NCBI GenBank assembly: GCA_037957365.1
Contig: JARHVA010001737.1
Location: 2,484,501 to 2,548,500, forward strand
Direction of reading: 5' to 3'
Origin: Torreya grandis
Lineage: Eukaryota; Streptophyta; Pinopsida; Cupressales; Taxaceae
DNA length: 64,000 bases
Under the pieces are notes generated by a model. That model was not told the origin of the DNA, did no database searches, and saw nothing but the letters and a program-made list of their open reading frames with translations. Of the stretch, positions 36,136 to 46,726 are shown one piece after another. Position 1 is the stretch's first letter. Each line of letters starts with the position of its first letter. Both the position numbers and the translations under genes were made by a program.

Positions 36136-36991
36136 ATGCAAAGGCGACAAATTTTGCCATCAATGCATTTCTTTTTCTTTTCCATGCAAGAGCAGTGAAT
36201 TTTACCACCCTTGCATCTGAAATGCAGGAGTGAAGAAATTTTTTGCCCCTGCATTTTTCTCCTTCCCATGTAGGAGCAGTAAATTTCACTGCCCCTACAT
36301 GTCTTTTAAATTTTAGTGTAGGAGCGGGAAATTTCGCTACCCCTACACTGCCTCATTTTTCATGCGTCACAATTATAGCTGCGCGCGTCGAGTGGTTGGG
36401 GCTGATTTTTGCCCCATTTAATCTCTTTTTGGTTCTTTTTTGATTTATTTCTTCCAATCCTCCTCCTGCCCTCTACCTCTGGATGATCTAGCAAGTGGGA
36501 AGAAGCATTTTTTGTCAGATTCAAATTCTCGTCATGCATTTTTTTCTAGGTAGGTCTTTGTTTTTGTGTTTTATTTCATGTTCTTTCCTTTTTTTTAGGT
36601 TTTCTTTTAGTTTTCTCCTTTCCTCCTCTTCACTTCCTCCCTGTTCAGCTTTTCATCTTTTCCCTCCATGCTAGGGTGGTGATTTTTGCTGCCCTCCCTT
36701 TTTTCTTAAGTCTCTTACCTGTGTAAGGGTGGCAATTTTTGCCACCCTAACACTGCATTTTCTTCTTTTGCATAGGCGGCAAATTTTGTCACCAATGCAA
36801 CTTGACTTGACCATGTTGTAGAGGTGGCAAAATTTGCTACCGTTACACTTTTTTTTTTTTTTTTGTGCGAGGGTAGAAAATTTTGCCACCAATGCATTTC
36901 CCATCTCGCATGCACAAGCGGCAAATTTTGCCGCCTATGCATGCAGACCCATCCCCACATGCCAGGGTGGCAAATTTTGCCACCCCTGCAT
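36136..36991. repeat. Array of twelve imperfect palindromes with GGCAAATTTTGCC-like core
   Basis: Units of 30-37 bp, each an inverted repeat: 36136-36167, 36184-36216, 36222-36254, 36267-36302, 36316-36348, 36667-36697, 36721-36752, 36769-36800, 36815-36848, 36865-36897, 36908-36944 and 36958-36991. The arms are of the ATGCA...TGCAT or GTGTAGG...CCTACAC type around a centre like GGTGGCAAATTTTGCCACC. The last two are nearly perfect. Arm sequences differ between units, yet pairing within a unit is largely kept. The array is directly upstream of ORF X. Confidence 0.85.
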
Positions 36992-37175
36992 CCTTTTTCT
37001 CCATTTTTCTATAACTCTAAAGAATTTTCATTCCTTCCATTTTTCATGCCTCCTCCCCATTTTCCTCTCACTTTCGAACTTGCTCACACCTCTCCCTGTC
37101 AAGTGCCCTTCCTTGGTCATGATCACCTGACATGCAATTTCCCTAAATTATCAATTTTTATCTAATTACACGATC

Positions 37176-38990
37176 ATGATTCTTATCATAGTTCTTCATA
37201 AGGATCCTCTTTTGTCGACGTGCTCTCAACAAAGGCTCATCCCAATGACTGAAGTTTCTCTGAAGAAGTTGAAGGCCATGAAGTACCAGTATCAAGGTGT
37301 TTTCCCAATCACCTCAGTCACTTCTAATGTCGATGACATTAGAGACATAGAGATCAGCCACGTGGATATGTCTGAGTTTATGGAGAGAACCAAGGTGACA
37401 AACCTGAGCTTGAAGATGAAAAGAATAATTGAGAGTAACATCTATCTAGTCTCCTCTTTCCCTATAGCGGTGCATCACACATAGTTCATCCTCTAGTGCG
37501 CCCAATTTTATAACAGAGAGACCAGGACATTGGCAGATGCTAGTGGCAACATGATAATTCAACTAGACCCCAAATTTATTGATAAAGTTTTCATGTGCCC
37601 TCCTACTACTGAAGTGCTAAAAATCAACTTCATTGAGGTACAGAAAGAGTATGACAAAGATCTCGAGAGGGCGAAAAAGGTGATGAACAATAGATGGCTC
37701 AAGACTCCAAGAGCCAACTTGTCTAGATGGCCACAAAAATTTATGAGAAGTGATTTTATAGAGGGATTTGGTGACATAATTACTCTTCTCATTAGAGTAT
37801 GAGGTCTACAGTCTTCTTCCCAATTCCACGAATGGATGTATCCCTTTATTAAGATAATTCTACAAGGGAAACAAGTCATCTTTTGGGGTGAGTAGATCAA
37901 CAATGCTCTTCATGAGCAATTGACAAAGGTGTCTACTACTTCAAAGTTTTATATGACTTCATACTTAGTATACATTACAGCTTCAATGTGAACCTTTCCA
38001 GGTTTAACAACAGAAGGAGATAGAAGAACCACCCCAGTTTATTCATATTACCCTCAGCTGACAATAAAAGGATCAATCCATCACTTTAGGAGGGTAAATG
38101 ATGCCTTCTTCATGGTATTTTTGTGCCTTTTTGATCCTCAACTAGAATAGAAAAGAGTATCAGATGAAGCCTGGATGGTCATCAACGATTTTGGCTGCAT
38201 GTTTTTACAATTCCCCTCCTTTTGCTATCTACAGGTTGGCTTTTTCCAAGGCTATCCCTACATGCTCCCCAGATTTCCTTCTAACAAATTAGTCCTAATG
38301 GAGATATGTAGATAGATTATTATTGTACACACTAAGCAAATGGAACTTAAGAAGCCAAGTTTCAAGTTCCTAATATAAATTGGTAGATACTCAGTTTTGA
38401 CTACTGCCAAAGCAAGGGTAATGAAGACAAAAATACAACTGGACATCATGAAGTAGTTCAAAAGAAGGCCCAATTTTGACTATAGGGGTGTCAAGGATAT
38501 GATCAGAAGAAAGACTCAGTTTCATGAGCCCATGATTGAAGACATCTAGATAGACTTGAGAATAGTGGAAGAGATTAGAAGAATGGACTATAATAGACTG
38601 ACTCTGGAGTAGATTGAATATCTAGAGCAGATATCCCTCCTAATTTGGTTGATGATAAAAATATAATTAACAGTAGAAACCTGGATAAAAAAGTCACTAA
38701 CTCTCCTCTTCCTCCAATTTAGTGGTCCCAAAAGGAGTTGACTTTTTTAAGGATGAAATTCGAACCAATACTGGCTAACACCAATGATTGGCTAGCGGCC
38801 AAAGGAATCACATTGAAGGAATTCATCAAAGGATTAGAGGCTAAATTCTAAGAAGAAACAAGGAAAAGAGTAGAGAATAGAAATAAGAATAAATGTGACG
38901 TTCCTTCTCCTTTTAGGCCTCACAAGCCTAGGATCATCTTTGTGTCAAAAAAATCAAAGGTTGCTGAGAAGGAGCCAGAATCAACAGCTA
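37176..38990 (+). pseudogene. Element G ORF X, N-terminal part
   Basis: I do not recognise a named family. The reading includes MTEVSLKKLKAMKYQYQGVF near 37240-37300, then VDMSEFMERTKVTNLSLKMK near 37360-37420. A second stretch is at 37530-37802 (LDPKFIDKVFMCPPTTEVLK; WPQKFMRSDFIEGFGDIITL). It continues past a stop at 37800 with FHEWMYPFIKIILQGKQVIFW and FYMTSYLVYITASM near 37960. It looks like a globular, Trp/Phe-containing domain. Several stops but long preserved stretches suggest it was once one protein with 39000-40542. It lies before the LTR, where a gypsy element would carry an ORF downstream of pol, but pol itself is not in this unit. Confidence 0.6.
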
Positions 38991-38998
38991 TGGGGGAT

Positions 38999-40542
38999 GG
39001 AGAACAAAGCACTCAAGAACAGATGGTAGAATGGATGGAGATAGATGATAGGCCTTCAGAGCAATAGAGAACTAAAACTCTATCACCCCAATAAGGGGCA
39101 CGACCACTTGTAGGGGTTTTTTCTTCACCACCCTAATCCCCTGTTGTATCTCCTTCACCTCTTTCTCCCATCAGCATTCTTTCTTCTAGAGCCACCTCTC
39201 CTTTTGGATTTATTTTTGGTGATCCTCAAGGCACTTTTGGAGATGTCCTTCAATCCTCAGGATCTATCCCTAGTCTCTCATCTCATTCTTTCAATATCAG
39301 AGATAGTTTCACCATTGACCAGCCAGCAGCTGATATAGTTTCACCTGTTACACCCACTACGCCTGTTGTTCCCACTAGTAGTGCAGATGTTACCCCAGTA
39401 ACACTAGTTGTAGGGACTGTTGCCACAGTAAGTGCTTCTACTCTCCCACCTTGGTTATCAACTTTCACACCCAAAAGGAAAAATCAAGCCATCTCTGCAA
39501 ATGACTTTCATTTTGGCAAAATAGTGCCAGTGAAAGCTAAGACCCCTAAGAAATCAAGGATCCTTTCAAAAATGGTTGAGAAAAAGCGGCACAAATTTTT
39601 GGAGATAGCTAAACCTCCATAGGATGTAACCCTAGAGGATTTTGACATGATCAACTATTTCATTTCTCGTGTTGAGTTAGGAAAAGTAACTCATGAGGGT
39701 GTGAAGAGCGACCTACAGTCAGTAATGGATATCATGGTCCAAAAATTTCAAAGGGAGAAAGAGATGAAAGATTATTACAAAGCAAAGGTAGAACAATTGA
39801 CCGTGGTAGTCAGGAGATCCTATTATCCAGAAAGCAAAGAAAACCTACATGAAAGGGAAAATACTTGAAGATTATATAGAAAAGATGCATACACAAGGAA
39901 TTTCCTTGCTTACAAAGGTTGCTGAGAAGATAGAGAAGATGAAAAAAAATAAGGACAAATTTAGAAGATCTCATCTCTCTTATTTCTCAAGATATTGATA
40001 GTATAAATAAATATCTTAGCAAGTGGGTAGAGATGAAGGCTCTGAATAAATGCACCTTAGTATCGATCAGCATCATTGCCAACAAAGATTCCTATGTTGA
40101 AATCAAAGAATCATTGATATACAAAATCTAGGTACTTAAGGAGCTGATCGAAGATCTCAAGTCTTCCAAGGACACTAGTGAGAAAAGTGACACTGGCCTA
40201 TTGAATAGACTGGAGGAATTGCCTTGCAAACTCACCTCTAGAGATAATCAATTTATTTCAGCAGAAGAGATGATTCAATAATTCAAAGGTATGATCCAAA
40301 GGGATTTCAAAGAAAAAATATTTTCAAAGACTTCTGTGGATAACATTTTAGATACTCAGTTAACTCTGGATAATCTAAGAACCAGGTTAACTAGTCATGC
40401 AAAATCAATCACAACATTGAAAGATGCTACAATCAGAGCCAAAGTAATCTTCAAGAATACCATTGCACCAGATAGTATAGAAATTGAGGCATCTATCGCC
40501 ATGTATGATGCTCATCTGAAGAAGTCCAGTGGCAAGAGTTGA
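38999..40542 (+). pseudogene. Element G ORF X, linker and coiled-coil C terminus (copy 1)
   Basis: A Ser/Pro/Thr-rich linker (39120-39440, with TPTTPVVPTSSADVTPVT) precedes a basic patch with KAKTPKKSRILSKMVEKK near 39535-39590. A Lys/Glu-rich, heptad-like region follows to the end (VELGKVTHEGVKSDLQSVMD near 39670-39730; LDTQLTLDNLRTRLTSHAKS near 40343-40402). The stop codon (40540-40542) lies at the LTR start. Breaks include a stop near 39620, a 52-bp deletion near 39815 compared with copy 2, and further stops near 39867 and 40279. Coiled coil is inferred from composition. Confidence 0.65.
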
Positions 40543-41505
40543 ATTATTCCTCTATTCTCTCTTCTTTCTTTCTTCTCATGTACTTTTGTCATGTAAAAGT
40601 ACATGCACTTTTGTAATATGTAATTACATGTAAAAAATCTAGAAATATCCCAGAGTCAACGATGACTCATTTTTGACTAAGTTTTCAATATTTTAATCTT
40701 TTTTCAATTTTGAAGGTTTCTCCCTATATATAGAGGGAACCTCTTTTGTAAAATTATCTCTAGATAATTAAGAGCAAAAACTCTACTTAAATTGAGACAC
40801 TTCTTGAGACTTTGTGCTCAATTTGTAAATCATATTTTGTCAAATGAATGAGAAACAGGTTAATTTTAGACTTTGTGTTGAATTAATTTGTGTTACTTAA
40901 GAAATAGTTCTTATGTTCTCTTTCCTGATAATCTCTCATCTATTTAATTTAATAAGCAAAGTGTGTGTATTGAAATTATCTAAAGACATTTCTAAAGGAT
41001 AAAAGAAAGATTTTGAGCTACTTTTATTTTGGTACCCCTTTTATCCATTATAGTTTTAGGTGAAGACTTGGGCTTTGTTTTATTCTACTGTTATGTGTGC
41101 TCCAAATCAGTAAAAGAAGCAACAGAAGACTTTGAACTTTTGTGGGTTTTCTTGTGGACTTTGTTACTACTTCAAGATATTTTTTGCTCTGCACTGGATA
41201 CCATTCCTAAAAAAAGAGGAATGCTTTCAGCCATCGATTGAGACCTCCTTCTTTTGTTCTTTGGACATCATCTTTGAAAAAAGAGAGATGGATGGTGTTA
41301 TACTACCCTGAGTATTATTTTTTGTTTATTTATATACATATATAGCATATAAGTGATTCATATGGAACCTCCCCTTGATGAGAGGAGAGATTTATCTCAT
41401 TAAGATGTGGTAAACCTACACTTTTTATGGCATAAATCTCCTTATACTGTGGTTGATATACCCATTTTGTTATTAGTGAGTTGACGATAAAATATTCACC
41501 CAACA
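40540..41505 (+). repeat. Element G LTR (shared, central copy)
   Basis: 966 bp, starting TGAATTATTCC and ending CACCCAACA. It matches 43910-44876 over its length and is followed at once by a primer site and gag. A TATA box (40725-40732) and a CATGTACTTTT/AAAAGTACATG stem (40577-40605) lie in the U3 part. The start is tentative: TG at 40579 is an alternative, and no clear polypurine tract precedes either. Confidence 0.75.
40725..40732 (+). promoter_or_regulatory. Element G LTR TATA box
   Basis: TATATATA within CCCTATATATAGAGG, inside the LTR. The second LTR has the same site one TA shorter at 44095-44100. Confidence 0.7.
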
Positions 41506-41525
41506 GCTTTTGGCGACTCCACTGG
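41506..41525 (+). other. Element G primer-binding site
   Basis: TTTTGGCGACTCCACTGGAG follows the LTR end after two bases. TGGCGACTC-type primer sites are common in plant gypsy elements, and this one confirms plus orientation. Confidence 0.75.
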
Positions 41526-41639
41526 AGAAATGAACATGCATTTTGAAGCCTCAAGCTTCAACTTGAAGTAGCTTCAGTTCCTTTTTCATTTGACACTCTG
41601 GTAGATCCATTGTACACATGAGGCTAGAGAGCTCAGGGT

Positions 41640-42322
41640 ATTGTTGATCTTGTATTTGAGTTGGTGCGAAAAACTAATTTTGAGATTTCTCCTCCAACAT
41701 CTCACCTTCAGCGAACCAGGAGCTTTCCTTCTACTAGCATCAGATCTCCCATACCTGGTGAAGCTTCTAGTCTCAATGTTGGTAAGGATTTGTCTTTATT
41801 AACCCTACCAAGATTTGTTATCCCACCATTTAACCATCTTATCATAATGGCCCAAGGTCCTTGGGGAAACTCTTTTAGTCCTCTCAATCTGACCCGACCT
41901 TTACATGAACTATCTCATAGTTCGAGAAAGAATTTTCCTAAATTCTTTAGTGACGGGAAGGTTCAATTTGATGAGCATATTACTGTCTTCTTTATAGCAT
42001 GCAGTGTAATAGGTGTGGAATTTGAAGATATAGCAGTGAGACTTTTTGTAGAAACTCTACAAGGCACTGCCACAGATTAGTTTTATCACCTTCAAGCTCA
42101 AACTATAACTAACTAGAATACATTCAAATCCAAATCTAAAGCTAGGTTTAAACCTACTGAAGATGTGCATGCCTTGTTAGCTCAGCTTACGCAGATGAAG
42201 AAGGAACCCCATGAGCCCATGAGGGATTTCATAGCTAAATTTAATTAGTTAAGGAATTAGATTCCTACCATCGCTTAGCCCACACTAGAGAATCTCAAGT
42301 GCTTTTTCATCAACTCGCAACT
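41640..42322 (+). pseudogene. Element G gag, N-terminal and capsid part
   Basis: Gypsy gag. The N-terminal region has SPPTSHLQRTRSFPSTSIRS (41685-41745), then LPRFVIPPFNHLIIM. The capsid region near 41920-42300 has FPKFFSDGKVQFDEHITVFF, then VRLFVETLQGTATD, stop, FYHLQAQ and LLAQLTQMKKEPHEPMRDFI. These match the WYYSLP...F..LKQ.P.E...DF pattern of plant gypsy capsids. Stops occur near 42078, 42114 and 42246. At about 42322 it is joined directly to the ORF X linker, so the rest of gag and all of pol are deleted. Confidence 0.75.
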
Positions 42323-43912
42323 TGGAGAACAAAGCACTCAAAAACATGCGGTGAAATAAATGGAGATGGATGATAGGCCTTCAAAGCAATAGATAACTAA
42401 AACTCTATCTCCCCAAGAAGGGGCACAACCACTTGCAGGAGTTTCTTCTTCGCCACCCCAATCCCTTGTGGCATCTCCTTCACCTCTTTCTCCCATCAGC
42501 ATTCCTTCTTCTAGAGCCACCTCTCCTTATAGATTTATTTTTGGTGATCCTTAAGGCACTTCTAGAGATGTCCTTCAATCCTCAAGATCTATCCCTATTC
42601 TCTCATCTCCTTCTTTCAATATCAGAGACAATTCCACCATTGACCAACCAGCCGCTGATATAGTTTCACCTGCTACACCCACTGCGCCCGTTGTTCCCAC
42701 TAGTAGTGCAGATGTTACCCCAGTAACACCAGCTATAGGGACTATTTCCACGATAAGTGCGTTTTCTCTCCCACCTTGGTTATCAACTTTCACACTCAAA
42801 AGGAAGAAGCAATCCATCTCTACAGATGACTTTGATTTTGGCAAAATAGTGCCAGTGAAAGCTAAGACCCCTAAGAAACCAAGGATCCTTTCAAAAATAG
42901 TTGAGGAAAAGGGGAAAAAAAATTTGGAGATAGCCAAACCTCCACAGGATGTAACCCAAGAGGATTTTGACATGAGCAACTATTCCATTTCTTGTGTTGA
43001 GTTGGGGAAAGTAACTCATGAGAGTGTGAAGAGAAACCTACAGTCAGCAATAGATATCATGGTCCAAAAATTTGACAGGGAGAAAGAGATGAAAGATTAT
43101 TACAAGGCAAAGGCAAAATAATTGACCGTGGTAGTCAGGAGATTCACTTTTGATCTTGAAGCAGCGACCCCAGAATCCTCCATAGATGATCATGTTATCC
43201 AGAAAGTAGAGAAAACTTGCATGAAAAGGAAAGTACTTGAAGATTATATAGAAAAGATGCATACACAAGGAATTTATTTTCTTACAGAGGTTACTGAGAA
43301 GATAGAGAAGATGAAGAAAATAAGGACAGATTTAGAAGACCTCGTCTCTCTTATTTCTCAAGATATTGACAGTACAAATAAATATCTTAGCAAGTGGGTA
43401 GAGATAAAGGCTCTGAAGAAATGCACCTTAGTATTGATCGATGTCATTTCCAACAAAGATTCCTATGTTGAAATCAAAGAATCACTGATATACAGAATCC
43501 GAGTACTTAAGGATCTGATCGAAGATCTCGAGTCTTCCAAGGATGCTAGTGAGAAAAGTGACCTGGCCTATTGAACAGACTAGAGGAATTGCCTTGCGAA
43601 CTCACCTCTAGAGATAATTGATTTCTTTCAGCAGAAGAGATGATTCAAGAATTCAAAGGTATGATCCAAAGGGATTTTGAAGAAAAAGCATTTTCAAAGA
43701 CTTCTGTGGATAACATTTTAGATACTCAGTTAACTCTGGATAATCTAAGAACCAGGTTAACTAGTCATGCCAAAGCCATCATAGCATTGAAAGATGCTAC
43801 AATCAGAGCCAAAGTAATCTTCAAGAATACCATTGTGCCAGACAGTATAGGAATTCAGCCATCTATCACAATGTATGATGCTCATCTGAAGAAGTCTGGC
43901 GGCAAGAGTTGA
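42323..43912 (+). pseudogene. Element G ORF X, linker and coiled-coil C terminus (copy 2)
   Basis: Diverged duplicate of 38999-40542. Preserved parts are the Ser/Pro/Thr linker (42440-42770), AKTPKKPRILSKIVEEKGKK near 42855-42915, and a Lys/Glu-rich helical region (43122-43574), which includes about 52 bp absent from copy 1. The C terminus ending LKKSGGKS is at 43640-43912. A stop at 43119, a one-base loss near 43563 that shifts frame, and a stop near 43619 disrupt it. It lacks the N-terminal part found at 37176-38990 and is fused to gag instead. Confidence 0.7.
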
Positions 43913-44876
43913 ATTATTCCTCCATTCTCTCTTCTTTATTTCTTTTCATGTACTTTTGTCATGTAAAAGTACATGCACTTTTTTAATATGTAATTACATG
44001 TAAAAAATATAGAAATATCCCAGAGTCAACGATGACTCATCTTTGACTAGGTTTTCAATATTTTAATCTTTTTCTAATTTTGAAGGTTTCTCCCTATATA
44101 GAGGGAACCTCTTTTGTAAAAGTATCTCTGGATAATTAAGAGCAAAAACTCTACTGAAATTGAGACACTTCTTGAGACTTTGTGCTCAATTTGTAAATCA
44201 TATTTTGTCGAATGAATGAGAAACAGGTTAATTTCAGACTTTGTGTTGAAGTAATTTGTGTTACTTAGAAAATAGTTCTTATGTTCTCTTTCCTGATAAT
44301 CTCTCATCTGTTCGATTTAATAAGCAAAGTGTGTGTGTATTGAAATTATCTAAAGACATTTCTAAAGGATAAAAGAAAGACTTTGAGCTACTTTTATTTT
44401 GGTACCCCTTTTATCCATTGTAGTTTTAGGTGAAGAACTTGGGCTTTGCTTTATTCTACTGTTACGTGTGCTTCAGATCAGTAAAGGAGGCAATGGAAGA
44501 CTTTAAACTTTTGTGGGTTTTCTTGTGGACTTTGTTACTACTTCAGGAGATTTTTCGCTCTGCGCTAGATACCATTCCTGAAAGAAGAGGAATGCTTTCA
44601 ACCATCGACCGGGATCTCCTTCTTTTGTTCCTTAGACATCATCTCTGAAAAAAGAGAGATGGATGGTGTTATACTACCCTGAGTATTATTTTTTGTTTAT
44701 TTATATACATATATAGCATATAAGTGATTCATATGGAACCTCCCCTTGATGAGAGGAGAGATTTATCTCATTAAGATGTGGTAAACCTACACTTTTTGTG
44801 GTATAAATCTCCTTATACTGTGGTTGATATACCCATTTTGTCATCAGTGAATTAACGACAAAATATTCACCCAATA
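43910..44876 (+). repeat. Element G 3' LTR
   Basis: 967 bp matching 40540-41505. It starts TGAATTATTCC at the end of ORF X copy 2 and ends CACCCAATA, with the terminal CA changed to TA. Unrelated sequence begins at 44877. Confidence 0.75.
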
Positions 44877-46726
44877 GGTTCTATACAAAAATCATTAGTA
44901 GTTTATATGTAAAGACTTGCAACATCTAAAAAATGGCAAGTTAGCCAGAAAAAAAGAAGAAAGAAAGAGTAAATCACAAAAATAAACACTCAAGAATAAA
45001 ATTGTTGTTAAACAATCAAAAATTCAATGCTCAGTAAATTATGAATACATTAAAAAAATCAAAATTAGACATGAAAAGGTATAAGAAATTAATTAAATGA
45101 TTGTCTTACAAAACCGTTGATGTTCAATAGAAAACTATTGAAGTTTTTTAGAAACCTGCTAAAGTTTGCTAAAAACCCACTATAATTTACTAAAAAACTA
45201 CTAATTTTTTATATGAATTCACTATTTGTGCTACAAAATTGTTGTTCTAAAAAAAGTACAAAAAGGGGAAAACAAGAAATGGAAACAAGAAACTAGATTG
45301 TTAGAAAGATGATAAAGTAAGAAAGGTAGAAAACCAAAAAGATAAAATAGAAATAAATTCAACAATGAATTACAAACAAAATTGTTGTTTCATAGGATGA
45401 AACCATTGAATTTTGTTAAAAAAACCCCAAATTATATAATGAATTCATCATTTTGTACTACAAAATCATTGTACTAATAAAATAGAAACAAGAAGATGAC
45501 AAAAACTGACTGACAAAAAGATGACAAATTTAAAAACCCTAAAAACCAAAAGATAGAACCAAAAATAATGTCCAAAATCAATGAGAATGAAACCACCAAA
45601 TTATAACATGAAACTACTGAAATTCTACACAAAACCATTAAAGTTTGATACAAACCTACCAAATGTTTGCACAAAGTTTTCGTTCAATAGATAACAAACC
45701 CATCATTTCACTAAAATCATACATAAACTCAGAAACTTTTAAAATAACACCTAAAACAGTAAAAATAACCTTCAAAACCAAGATTAAATAGCTATTTACC
45801 TTAACAAATTTTGAAAAAAAATCAAGAAATCTAAGACAAGCATACAAGATGAAAAATATTTAAGAAATGTTCCATCAGACATGTCAGAATGTGATAGCTA
45901 TAATTTTAGAACCTATGCAAACTAGAAAATGAAATGAATAATTAACTCCATATTATAATACTAAACTAAAATCTCATTTAGATCTATTTAATCAAAATAA
46001 ATAAAGAAATCATACTTACAATGTACCATCTTACCGACAATATAAATCACCTTCTCCATTGATGAACTTTGATTTGCTCTTGTAATGTGATATGTGGATG
46101 CTCAATTCATTCTCCAATGCAAAGGGAATATAATTTCTTAATTTTCTTATGAATTCACAATATTATTTTGATAACACTTCTATAGCTTGATGATGGTTGT
46201 TGAAAATAGAGGATGATGTTTCAATTTATAGATTTTCAGGTGAGAAGATGGACGATTGGGATAAATCTAAATTTATTGGATTACATTAGTTTTGGATGGT
46301 TAGATTTGAATCCCCATCCATGTGGAAGAGACCAATTCCTCATGTGTTTGAGAGAGAAAAAAGTTAGTTGGTAGTTTAAAGCTTCTCGTGAATGAGTCAA
46401 GGTAGTTGGATGCCTCACTAAGTTGGCTAAAATAATCAATGATGACTCAATAATTAGTTGAGAAAATTAAGGAGGTGGTTGGATGACTTAACACTTGATT
46501 GAGAGTAGGTAATATGTTTGGTGACTTGAAATTATAAATTTTTAATTAGTTTGTGAAATTATGTGTGCATTATTAATTAATTAATATGGATTAATTAATA
46601 ATTTGAAAAAGAGAGGGAAATAATGTTAGAATTACATTCAAATTTAGAATGATGGACACATTAGTGTGTCAATATTTAGAAAAGTTAATTACAACCTTAA
46701 ATGTGGTAAAATTTAGGTCTCTACAA
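44877..46726 (-). repeat. Probable LTR and adjoining sequence of a minus-strand element
   Basis: The sense strand starts at 46726 with TGTAGAGACCTAAATTTTAC, a start common among plant gypsy LTRs. It carries a TATA-like CTATAAATTG near 46232-46223 about 500 bp inside. The other LTR end and a primer site were not located. The 44900-45700 part is AT-rich with diverged short repeats of an AAACCATTGAAGTTT type and no gene. Confidence 0.45.
46223..46232 (-). promoter_or_regulatory. TATA-like box of the minus-strand LTR
   Basis: CTATAAATTG on the minus strand, at a plausible U3 position. Confidence 0.4.

Larger units (their letters stand above)
36136..44876 (+). mobile_element. Element G tandem: 3' part of one unit, shared LTR, pol-less second unit
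   Basis: Order: palindrome array, ORF X, LTR, primer site, gag, ORF X C terminus, LTR. The segment 38999-41505 is repeated as 42323-44876. The simplest reading is a tandem of two related elements sharing an LTR, probably after LTR-LTR recombination, with the second unit having lost pol. The left limit is not defined. Confidence 0.65.

Noticed and set aside
36036..37165. Several short Cys/Lys-rich ORFs over the palindrome array
   Set aside because: They read the palindromes in both strands and share no conserved protein; the repeat structure explains them.
41029..41241. Small ORF inside the element G LTR, repeated at 44430-44648
   Set aside because: The two readings are similar because the LTRs are duplicates. 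Amino-acid changes are scattered and the start codons differ, so there is no sign of coding constraint.
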